64,000 nt of DNA from Hymenobacter piscis. Its GTDB lineage: Bacteria > Bacteroidota > Bacteroidia > Cytophagales > Hymenobacteraceae. The stretch covers positions 62,001 through 126,000 of the forward strand of contig NZ_JAHHZN010000004.1 in the NCBI RefSeq assembly GCF_018760735.1, in the 5' to 3' direction. Below, in pieces: positions 33,339 to 39,994 of this stretch (its first letter is position 1; the number at the start of each line of letters is the position of its first letter). Below the pieces are notes generated by a model. It had not been told where the DNA came from. It did not search any database and saw only the letters and a program-made list of their open reading frames with translations. A program made the position numbers and the translations under genes.

Positions 33339-34151
33339 ATGGAAGACATGCCCACTCAGGAACTGGAAGACCTGCGCTACATCCGCTACGATGTGCAGGA
33401 TTCCATTGGATACATTACCCTTAACCGCCCCGAAAAGCGCAATGCCCTCAACGCTAACGTGGTAACCGAGCTCAAGCTGGCCTTTGGTCATGCCGAAGAC
33501 GACGAGACCTGCAAGGTGATTGTGCTGCGGGCCGAAGGCGACGTATTCTGCGCCGGCGCCGACCTGGCTTATCTGCAGGAACTCCAGAACTTCGGCTACA
33601 ACGATAATCTGGCCGATTCCACTCACCTCATGCAGCTGTTTCACCAGATTTACACCCTCAACAAGGTGGTCATCGGGCAGGTGCACGGCCACGCCCTGGC
33701 CGGGGGCTGTGGGCTGGCGACTATCTGCGACTTTGCCTTCACCGTGCCGGAAGCCAAATTCGGGTACACCGAAGTGAAAATCGGGTTTCTGCCGGCCATC
33801 GTGAGCATTTTCCTGCTGCGCAAAATCGGGGAAACCCGCACCAAGCAGCTCCTGCTCACCGGCGACGTGATTTCGGCCCAGCGGGCCATGGAGTACGGCC
33901 TCGTCAACTTTGTAGTGCCCCGTGAGGAGCTGGCCGACAACGTGTACAAGTTCGCCCGCCGGCTGTGCGTCGAGAACTCGGGCCAGAGCATGGAAGTGAC
34001 CAAGGAAATGCTGGCCCGCATTCCGGAAATGCCCCTCGAGGACAGCCTCCGCTACGCCGCCCGCATGAACGCCGACGCCCGGGGCTCTGATGACTGCCGC
34101 CGCGGCATTGCCGCCTTCCTTAACAAGGAAAAGCTCACCTGGGATAATTAA
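33339..34151 (+). CDS. Enoyl-CoA hydratase/isomerase family protein
   Basis: 270 aa from the ATG at 33339 (MEDMPTQELEDLRYIRY). Crotonase fold with LNRPEKRNALNANV, the oxyanion-hole region EGDVFCAGADLAYLQEL, and the second conserved block GHALAGGCGLATICDFAF with GYTEVKIGFLPA. Such enzymes hydrate enoyl-CoA in fatty-acid or branched amino-acid breakdown; methylglutaconyl-CoA hydratase is a common assignment in this phylum. The exact substrate is undecided. No beta-oxidation genes adjoin it. An upstream in-frame start 34 codons earlier lies in a promoter-like AT-rich stretch and is rejected. Confidence 0.88.
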   Translation: MEDMPTQELEDLRYIRYDVQDSIGYITLNRPEKRNALNANVVTELKLAFGHAEDDETCKVIVLRAEGDVFCAGADLAYLQELQNFGYNDNLADSTHLMQLFHQIYTLNKVVIGQVHGHALAGGCGLATICDFAFTVPEAKFGYTEVKIGFLPAIVSIFLLRKIGETRTKQLLLTGDVISAQRAMEYGLVNFVVPREELADNVYKFARRLCVENSGQSMEVTKEMLARIPEMPLEDSLRYAARMNADARGSDDCRRGIAAFLNKEKLTWDN

Positions 34152-34195
34152 GCCCAACGCGTGCCGGTGCGCCGGTTGGCCCCGCCGGATCGTCA

Positions 34196-34260
34196 GAAAC
34201 CGCAGCCAGGCAACAGTTTCCGGAATTCGGTTTCGGGAATGGTTGCCGGGCTGCGGTTTC
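34196..34260. repeat. Hairpin with 19-bp arms
   Basis: GAAACCGCAGCCAGGCAAC faces its complement with one mismatch around a 27-base loop that itself contains TTCCGGAA. It lacks a T-run; possibly a REP-like element or the terminator of the hydratase. Confidence 0.6.
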
Positions 34261-34370
34261 CGGCGTCTGGGGGAGGCCCGGCAAACTCCCGGAAAATGTG
34301 TATACTCCCCCTAGATTCGCTTTCGCCTTCTTTTCCGGAGCCATTTTGCGGCCTCCGTTGTTTCCTTTCC

Positions 34371-35090
34371 GTGACTGACGCAACCACTACACCCGCCCGC
34401 CCCGACCTGCTGCGCATCCCCTACGATGACTACCGCGCCCTGCCGGCCATTGCCAACTCCGACCTCTCGCGCCTGCGCGACGCCCTGAATGGCCGCCCGC
34501 CGCGCCCGCACACCAGCGTGGGCGGGGCCCTGGGCCTGGGTACGGCCTTTCACACCGCCCTGCTCGAGCCCGATCTGTACGAACCCGGCCAGCCCGGTAT
34601 CAACGACACGCTGATCTGGTGGATGGTGGAGGGCGTACAGCTGCACCCTGAAATGAAGGCCTTGCTGGAAGTGGGCACGCCCGAGCCCAGCTGCATTTTT
34701 ACCGAGCCCGTAACCAACACGCTCTGTAAGCTCCGCGCCGACCTGGTCATCGACCACCCCGGCCACCCCTACACCGTGGTGGATTTTAAAACCACCATGG
34801 CCCGTGACCATAACCACTTCGTGGAGCAGTGCACCAACTACGACTACGACCGGCAGGCCGCCTTCTATGCCGACGCCCTGCAGGCGGAGCGCTTTCTGCT
34901 GGTGGGTGTGCAGAAGGTGGAGCCGTTCAAGGTGTTTGTGTACGCCGTGCCCCCGCTCATGCGCTCCGAGGGCCGGGCCAAGTACCTGCGTCTGCTGCGT
35001 CTGCTCAATCCGGAAACCCCCGTGCCGCTTTCGGTAGTGCAGGCCGTGCGCGAGGTGCGCGCCGCCCTCACCGGCTCCGACGAGGACTGA
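34371..35090 (+). CDS. RecE-like PD-(D/E)XK nuclease domain protein
   Basis: 239 aa from the GTG at 34371 (TDATTTPARPDLLRIPYDDYRALP); the frame is open 70 codons further but through a hairpin. The pattern is that of the exonuclease VIII/RecE C-terminal nuclease family: helix-rich start with SNSDLSRLR-like IANSDLSRLRDAL, GLGTAFHTALLEPD, the catalytic core DLVIDHPGHPYTVVDFKTT (D...DxK) and QxxxY (RQAAFYADAL). Family members digest double-stranded DNA 5'-3' and usually come with an annealing protein in prophages; none is seen here, so this is an isolated chromosomal copy of uncertain role. Confidence 0.8.
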   Translation: MTDATTTPARPDLLRIPYDDYRALPAIANSDLSRLRDALNGRPPRPHTSVGGALGLGTAFHTALLEPDLYEPGQPGINDTLIWWMVEGVQLHPEMKALLEVGTPEPSCIFTEPVTNTLCKLRADLVIDHPGHPYTVVDFKTTMARDHNHFVEQCTNYDYDRQAAFYADALQAERFLLVGVQKVEPFKVFVYAVPPLMRSEGRAKYLRLLRLLNPETPVPLSVVQAVREVRAALTGSDED

Positions 35091-35242
35091 GCTATTGCCG
35101 CCGCCTGGTACGCGCGTTGAACAAGGATTGGCGGTGGCACGCTGCGAAATTTTATATCCGGTGAAATTCAGCCTGAATTACCTGAATAAGGCAGATTTAT
35201 ATAAAATGTAAATGCCCGGTCGAGAAAATAATAGTTCACTTA

Positions 35243-35274
35243 TTTGGCCGTGCGCCAATAAGCAGGTATACTTG
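35243..35274 (+). promoter_or_regulatory. Predicted promoter of the asnA leader transcript
   Basis: TTTG at 35243-35246 and TATACTTG at 35267-35274, spacing 20, fit the Bacteroidota TTTG-N19-TAnnTTTG pattern. The start of transcription should lie near 35281, about 25 bases before the leader ATG. Confidence 0.65.
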
Positions 35275-35305
35275 CACACATCCTAACGGAATACTGACTT
35301 CACTC

Positions 35306-35401
35306 ATGCGCCATTTTTGCAATAACCGCCAGAATAATAACTCGAATAATCCACTTATTCGGGACTGGAAGGCTATTGCTCCTTTGGAGAAACAGAAATA
35401 A
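35306..35401 (+). CDS. Asn-rich leader peptide of asnA (31 aa)
   Basis: MRHFCNNRQNNNSNNPLIRD followed by WKAIAPLEKQK. Seven of 31 codons are Asn, in runs of two, three and two (35321-35326, 35333-35341, 35345-35350). The stop at 35399-35401 is 21 bases before an intrinsic terminator and 210 bases before asnA, which makes asparagine. The codon choice and the placement are those of an attenuation leader peptide such as those of trp or his: ribosome stalling at Asn codons would signal low Asn-tRNA. The peptide itself probably has no other function. Confidence 0.8.
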   Translation: MRHFCNNRQNNNSNNPLIRDWKAIAPLEKQK

Positions 35402-35451
35402 TCGGTAACTGATTTACTCTGTAAGCCTTCCCTGACCGGAAGGCTTTTTTT
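35319..35451 (+). promoter_or_regulatory. Ribosome-mediated transcription attenuator of asnA
   Basis: Segment 1 GCAATAACC (35319-35327, covering the first Asn codons) pairs with GGCTATTGC (35371-35379), 8 of 9 pairs. Segment 2 GGAAGGCT (35367-35374) is the exact complement of segment 3 AGCCTTCC (35424-35431). Segment 3 AAGCCTTCC (35423-35431) also pairs with segment 4 GGAAGGCTT (35438-35446), which runs into seven T: the terminator. A ribosome stalled on the Asn codons masks segment 1, frees segment 2 for 3 and stops the terminator. Confidence 0.78.
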
Positions 35452-35503
35452 GTGCCTGCGCGTGCCCGGAGTCAGTAAATTAATTAGCTGATTGTCGGCT
35501 TTT

Positions 35504-35577
35504 CACGCGGCATTTAATTTCCGGAATCATAAAAATAAACTCCCCTCGGGAGTCGGAAATTCGTGCGCTTTTTTTTG
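35504..35577 (+). promoter_or_regulatory. Second terminator-like stem-loop in the asnA leader
   Basis: Nested pairing CACG/CGTG, AATTTCCG/CGGAAATT and ACTCCC/GGGAGT (35504-35565), followed after CGC by eight T. It stands 34 bases before the asnA ATG. It could be a second attenuation point or a transcript-stabilising structure. Confidence 0.5.
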
Positions 35578-35610
35578 AAAAAAATTCCATAAATAATAAA
35601 GTAAACTGCC

Positions 35611-36618
35611 ATGACTGCATCAGAATTATTGCAGACGGAGCAAGCCATCAGCTTCGTGAAAGAGACGTTTGTGCGGGAACTCACCAGCCGCCTGCACCTG
35701 AGTAAGGTGTCCGCACCCATTGCCGTGCTCGACGGCACCGGCATCAACGACGACCTGAACGGGGTGGAGCGGCCGGTGGGCTTTCCCGTCAAGGCCCTGG
35801 CCGAGCGCCGCGCCGTGGTAGTGCATTCGCTGGCCAAGTGGAAACGGGTGCGCCTGCACGAGCTGGGCATTGAAGCCGGCCGCGGTCTGCTCACCGATAT
35901 GCGCGCGTTGCGCCCCGACGAAGATTACTCGCCTATCCACTCCATTTACGTGGACCAGTGGGACTGGGAAAAGCACATCGAGGCCGCCCAGCGCACCCCG
36001 GCCTTTCTGCGGGCCACTGTGGAGGACATCTACGAGGGCCTGAAGGCCACGGAAGCCCGCGTGGCCGCCGAGTACCCGGGTATTACGCCCGTGCTGCCCG
36101 GCCGCATCACCTTCCTGCACGCCGAAGACCTGCTCCGCCAGTACCCCGACCTGACGCCCAAGCAGCGCGAGCACGAGGCCGCAAAACAGTACGGGGCGGT
36201 GTTTCTGATGGGCATCGGCGGGGAGCTCAGCCACGGCGAGCCCCACGACGGCCGCGCCCCCGACTACGACGACTGGAGCACCGAAACCGCCGCCGGCTAC
36301 CGGGGCCTCAACGGCGACATCCTGCTCTGGCACCCGGTGCTGCAAACCGCCTTCGAGGTGTCGTCGATGGGTATTCGGGTGGATCGGCAGGCCCTGGTGC
36401 GCCAGCTGGCCCTGCGCGGCTGCCAGGACCGGCAGGAGCTGTCGTTCCACGCCCGTTTGCTACGGGGCGAGCTGCCCCAGAGCATTGGGGGCGGCATCGG
36501 GCAGAGCCGGGTGTGCATGTTCATGCTGCGCAAGGCCCACATCGGCCAGGTGCAGGTGAGCATCTGGCCCGAGCAGGTGCGCAAGGAGCTGGCCGAAGCC
36601 GGCGTGGGCCTGCTGTAA
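35611..36618 (+). CDS. asnA: Aspartate-ammonia ligase (asparagine synthetase A)
   Basis: 335 aa. The enzyme makes asparagine from aspartate, ATP and ammonia; class II aminoacyl-tRNA synthetase-like fold. Family marks: TFVRELTSRLHLSKVSAPI, DGTGINDDLNGVERPVGFPVK, VVVHSLAKWKRVRLHELGI, YSPIHSIYVDQWDWEK, and near the C-terminus LPQSIGGGIGQSRVCMFMLRK. Length fits the family (about 330). Cytoplasmic homodimer. It is preceded by an Asn-rich leader peptide with attenuator and ends in its own terminator at 36648. Single-gene operon. Confidence 0.96.
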   Translation: MTASELLQTEQAISFVKETFVRELTSRLHLSKVSAPIAVLDGTGINDDLNGVERPVGFPVKALAERRAVVVHSLAKWKRVRLHELGIEAGRGLLTDMRALRPDEDYSPIHSIYVDQWDWEKHIEAAQRTPAFLRATVEDIYEGLKATEARVAAEYPGITPVLPGRITFLHAEDLLRQYPDLTPKQREHEAAKQYGAVFLMGIGGELSHGEPHDGRAPDYDDWSTETAAGYRGLNGDILLWHPVLQTAFEVSSMGIRVDRQALVRQLALRGCQDRQELSFHARLLRGELPQSIGGGIGQSRVCMFMLRKAHIGQVQVSIWPEQVRKELAEAGVGLL

Positions 36619-36647
36619 GGCCAGTGGAACAGCTGCTGTGGGCAGCG

Positions 36648-36689
36648 GGCGGGGAAGCAGGTTTGGCGGCCGTAGCTTCCCCGCCTTTT
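36648..36689 (+). terminator. asnA terminator
   Basis: GGCGGGGAAGC / GCTTCCCCGCC, 16-base loop, TTTT tail, 30 bases past the stop. Confidence 0.85.
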
Positions 36690-36798
36690 CGTGCGCGGGG
36701 CTGGCAACGGGCGGCTCCGGTAACCGCTGGGACTGGCTTTTCGTTGGGGCCAAGGCCGGTTCCGGTCCGCAATTCCATCTCACTAAACCTTCTTGCCC

Positions 36799-37149
36799 AT
36801 GGCTACCAACGACAAAGATGCCGATGACATCTACACTAAATTTCAAGACGACGTCAACATGACGGCTACCGAGCTGAAAAAATGGCTGCAAACCGACGAA
36901 TCGAAGTCGGTGGGCCAGGACAGCGGTGACGGCAGCAGTATCGGCCATCATTCGGGCGAGAAGATCGTGCAGATTCTGGGCAAGAAAAAAGCCGACCTCA
37001 CCGACGACGACCGCGCCCACATGCACAAGGTGCATAGCTACGTTAGCCGCCACGTGGCCCAGGGCGGCCCCGAGCATAAGAAGGACGTGGAGACTTCCGC
37101 CTGGCGCTATTCGCTCATGAACTGGGGACACGACCCGCTAAAAAAGTAG
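36799..37149 (+). CDS. DUF3140 protein
   Basis: 116 aa from the ATG at 36799 (MATNDKDADDIYTKF). The pattern MTATELKKWLQTDESKSVGQ, GHHSGEKIVQIL, ADLTDDDRAHMHKVHSYVSRH, WRYSLMNWGHDP matches DUF3140, a small charged, all-helical DNA-binding-like family found in many bacteria and fungi. Function unknown. It is cytoplasmic. A TTG two codons earlier was not used. A 57-bp palindrome follows 19 bases after the stop. Confidence 0.88.
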   Translation: MATNDKDADDIYTKFQDDVNMTATELKKWLQTDESKSVGQDSGDGSSIGHHSGEKIVQILGKKKADLTDDDRAHMHKVHSYVSRHVAQGGPEHKKDVETSAWRYSLMNWGHDPLKK

Positions 37150-37168
37150 CCAACTGGTCTGGCCCCCT

Positions 37169-37225
37169 AAACGGCTACCGGGCGGATAAATCCTTCCGAA
37201 GGATTTATCCGCCCGGTAGCCGTTT
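37169..37225. repeat. 57-bp near-perfect palindrome
   Basis: Two 28-base arms (AAACGGCTACCGGGCGGATA...) are exact complements around the single central base 37197. No T-run beyond three T. It can act as a terminator for DUF3140 and, being symmetrical, possibly as a protein target or a mobile REP-like unit. Confidence 0.85.
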
Positions 37226-37310
37226 GCTGAGCGTAAGGTGGGGGTAAGCGGCAAGAAGCCAGCGGAGCCGGCCTCACCCGTGCCTGCGTTACCCGTTTGA
37301 CTTCAACGGC

Positions 37311-38156
37311 TCAGGCGTGCAGGGTAAGCACGGGCGGCTGGGCGTGCAGGGCAACATCTTCGGAAATGCTGCCCTGAAACAGGTGACGCAGCGCCGAACG
37401 GCCGTGGGTGAGCATCACCACCAGGTCGGCGTGGGCCTGGGCGGCGAAGCGCGGGATGCCGGTGCGGGCCTGGGGCGCGTCGAACACTTCCGGCTGGTAA
37501 TGGGTAAGGTGGTGGCGAGCGGCGAATTCGTGGATGGTGGCCAGGGCCTGGGTGTGGCGGTCGGCGGAAGGAACCACGTCGAGCAGGTGCAGGGTGGCTT
37601 CCGGGAACAAGGCCTGGAGCTGGTGCAGGCCGGGCACTGCCAGGTCGGCTTCGGGCGAGAAATCGGAGGCGAAGACGAGGTGGCGCACGTCGAAATCGAT
37701 GGCCGGGTGCTTCACGTTGAGCACCGGGCAGGGCGCCACGCGCATCACCCGCTCGGTGTTGGAGTTGAGGAAGAACCGCGTCCAGGACGTGTGCTTGTGG
37801 GCGCCCATCACCACCAGGTCGATGTGGTGGTCGTGGATGGCCTGGAGCACGGAGTCCTCGAATCCGGCCGTCAGCACCAGGTCCGTGACGGGCACCTCAG
37901 GGGCCTGCTGGCGGGCTTCGGCCATCAGGGCGTGGAGGCGCCGTTTGGTTGCCTGGAGCATTTTGAGCACGAATACGTTGTTGAGACTGTCGTCGCTGAC
38001 CCGGCTGCCGGAGGTGGCCATGTGGGCTACCGGCGGCAAATCAACGACGTGCAGGAGCATAACGTGGCCCTGGCTGCGGTGGGCCAGCTGCACGGCCGCC
38101 TCCAGGGCGTAGAGCGCCTCGGGCGAGAAATCAGTGGGAACGAGAATGTTTTTCAT
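37311..38156 (-). CDS. Tandem universal stress protein (UspA family)
   Basis: 281 aa with two Usp domains (about 1-143 and 146-281). The first is complete: MKNILVPTDFSPEALYALE start and the ATP-binding-type VVMGAHKHTSWTRFFLNSNTERV. The second begins LVFASDFSPEADLAV and ends VVMLTHGRSALRHLFQGSISE. Tandem Usp proteins bind ATP or AMP and respond to starvation and oxidative or other stress. Cytoplasmic. The 380 bases upstream are partly AT-rich (TATTTAGTATGATATAT near 38250) and probably hold the promoter; no gene is seen there. Confidence 0.92.
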   Translation of the reverse strand: MKNILVPTDFSPEALYALEAAVQLAHRSQGHVMLLHVVDLPPVAHMATSGSRVSDDSLNNVFVLKMLQATKRRLHALMAEARQQAPEVPVTDLVLTAGFEDSVLQAIHDHHIDLVVMGAHKHTSWTRFFLNSNTERVMRVAPCPVLNVKHPAIDFDVRHLVFASDFSPEADLAVPGLHQLQALFPEATLHLLDVVPSADRHTQALATIHEFAARHHLTHYQPEVFDAPQARTGIPRFAAQAHADLVVMLTHGRSALRHLFQGSISEDVALHAQPPVLTLHA

Positions 38157-38538
38157 GGCGGGCAGGGGGAATAGCGGAAGGCGCTACCAGGTTCAGGGCG
38201 GGGTGAAAATGAAGGGCCGCCAGAAGCAGTGGGAAGCTGAATAAGATACATATTTAGTATGATATATAAAACTGATAGTTAGTTCTATAGCTTGCTGTGG
38301 CCTTGGTCTGTGGGCACAGGACGTCCGCTGTGGCCGCTTCGCCAAACCGGGTACGGCCAACGTAGCCCCCCAGGGCATTCGGGCAAAAACCATGGCGGCG
38401 AAGCGGCCGGCACCGTGCCTGCCGTGCCGGCGTATGGCGGAGGGGCAAGTCGCGGAGCCGGGGTGAGGGTGGGGCGGGAAACGGGCAGTCGGAGAATTGA
38501 TCCGGGACTTTATCGCCCCGGCGTTGTTAGCAGGCCCT

Positions 38539-39633
38539 ATGACGAATGAAATGATTCCCCCGGTGCTCATCATCGGGGCGGGCCTTTCGGGGCTGATGGC
38601 GGCGCGGCAGCTGGTGGCCGCCGGCCGGCCGGTGCGGGTGTTGGAAGCGCGTGAGCGGGCCGGCGGGCGCACCCACGCCGTGCCCGCCGGCCCCGGTCAG
38701 CCGCTCGTGGACCTGGGCGCTACCTGGGGCTGGCACCATCACCCGCGGCTGGTGCGGCTGGCCCGGGAGCTGAACCTGACCCCCTTCGAGCAGTACAGCG
38801 CCGGGGCCATTGCCTACGAGGCGGGCGGCTCCGTACATCACCTGGCCCAAGCGGCGGGCTCGGCAGGCTATCTGCGGTTTCCGGGCGGGGCTGCCGCCCT
38901 GGCCCGGGCAGTGGCGGCCCAACTGCCGGCCGGCACCGTGCAGCTCAGTACGCGCGTTACCCGGCTGCGCCAGGAGGGGGGGGGAATAGTGGTAGAAGCA
39001 GAAGAAAACGGCCATTCCGTGACCTACCAGGCCGCCGCCGTGGTGGTGGCCCTGCCGCCCCGGCTGGCCGCCCACAGCCTGCAATTCGAGCCCGCACTGC
39101 CCGCCGAAGTGCGTGCCGCCCAGCACGAAATGCCCACCTGGATGAGCCACGCCATGAAAAGTGTGGTGGTGTATGAGGAGCCGTTCTGGTGGGCCCGGGG
39201 CGGCTCGGGCTTCGCGGTCAGCCAGGTAGGGCCGCTCACGGAAATCCACGACGCCACCCCGCCCGAAGGCCGGCCGGGGGTGCTGTTCGGCTTCTTCGCC
39301 GCGCCCCATCCGTTGCGCAGTGCCGCCCCGGCTGCCCGCCAAGCGGCGGTAATAGCGCAGCTGGCGCGCATTTTCGGCCCTGCGGCGGCCGGTTACCGGG
39401 CCTACGAGGAACTCGACTGGACCCGGGAACCGTTCACCAGCACGCCCGCCGACGCGGCCCCGCCGTCATCGGTACCGCTCCAGGGCCCGGTCATCCTGCG
39501 GCAGCCGCTCTGGCAGAACACCCTGCTCTGGGCCGGGGCTGAAACCGCCACCGGCGAATGCGGCCGCCTCGACGGGGCCATCGAAGCCGGCGAACGGGCC
39601 GCAGCCCAGGTGCTGGCAGCAACAGCCGGATAA
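38539..39633 (+). CDS. FAD-dependent flavin amine oxidase
   Basis: 364 aa from the ATG at 38539 (MTNEMIPPVLIIGAGLSGLM). FAD-binding Rossmann motif VLIIGAGLSGLMAARQL (about 8-24), the second motif VLEARERAGGRTHAV, LVDLGATWGWHHHPRL, and the C-terminal FAD end LLWAGAETATGECGRLDGAIEAG. It belongs to the monoamine/polyamine oxidase family; there is no signal peptide, so it is cytoplasmic. Shorter than typical monoamine oxidases (about 450). The substrate is unknown, possibly an amine. Not part of the SpeD/SpeE run 23 kb away. Confidence 0.85.
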   Translation: MTNEMIPPVLIIGAGLSGLMAARQLVAAGRPVRVLEARERAGGRTHAVPAGPGQPLVDLGATWGWHHHPRLVRLARELNLTPFEQYSAGAIAYEAGGSVHHLAQAAGSAGYLRFPGGAAALARAVAAQLPAGTVQLSTRVTRLRQEGGGIVVEAEENGHSVTYQAAAVVVALPPRLAAHSLQFEPALPAEVRAAQHEMPTWMSHAMKSVVVYEEPFWWARGGSGFAVSQVGPLTEIHDATPPEGRPGVLFGFFAAPHPLRSAAPAARQAAVIAQLARIFGPAAAGYRAYEELDWTREPFTSTPADAAPPSSVPLQGPVILRQPLWQNTLLWAGAETATGECGRLDGAIEAGERAAAQVLAATAG

Positions 39634-39674
39634 TTTACGCTACGCAACGGTTTTATTTTGCATAACCCGCACGA

Positions 39675-39886
39675 TGTAGCGCGACCTTTGTAGTTCGCGT
39701 CTCCGCGCCATTCAACTGGCTTTCACGGCGCGGAGACGCGAACTACAAAGGTTGCGCTACAGGCAACGGCGTAAGAGCAGCGTAGTAATTGAATGGTGTA
39801 GAGACGCGACCCTTCGCGTTTCGTCGTTGAATGATGATGTGCTGACGGCGCGGACGACGAGACGCGAAGGGTCGCGTCTCTACACC
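39675..39886. repeat. Two adjacent hairpin repeats (GTAGCGCGACC and TGTAGAGACGC types)
   Basis: First hairpin 39675-39761: 35-base arms beginning TGTAGCGCGACCTTTGTAGT with one mismatch. Second 39795-39886: 32-base arms beginning GGTGTAGAGACGCGACCCTT, one mismatch. Both contain the word CGCGTCTC. Confidence 0.8.
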
Positions 39887-39962
39887 GTATTCACGAAACC
39901 GCGTAAACCAACAACGCCCCAGGCAAACGTAATAAGGTCCTTCCTTCGTCAGGATGACGTTC

Positions 39963-39994
39963 TTTTGACAACTGACAACTGACAACCGGCAACC
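39963..39994. repeat. AACTGAC heptamer repeat abutting the SelO start codon
   Basis: ACAACTGACAACTGACAACC runs up to the last bases before the SelO ATG at 39995. Just upstream (39930-39960) is a GGTCCTTCCTTCGTCAGGAT word of the common REP type. Confidence 0.65.

Noticed and set aside
35281..35610. T-box or metabolite riboswitch before asnA
   Set aside because: No T-box core (AGGGUGGNACCGCG-like) or known aptamer was seen; the leader-peptide attenuator explains the structure.
34196..37225. Prophage or integrated element around the RecE-like gene
   Set aside because: No integrase, capsid, tail or att-like duplication was found; base composition matches the surroundings.
38193..38538. Frames between the stress protein and the amine oxidase
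   Set aside because: Products are Arg/Pro-rich, and the region is more likely promoter sequence for the minus-strand gene.
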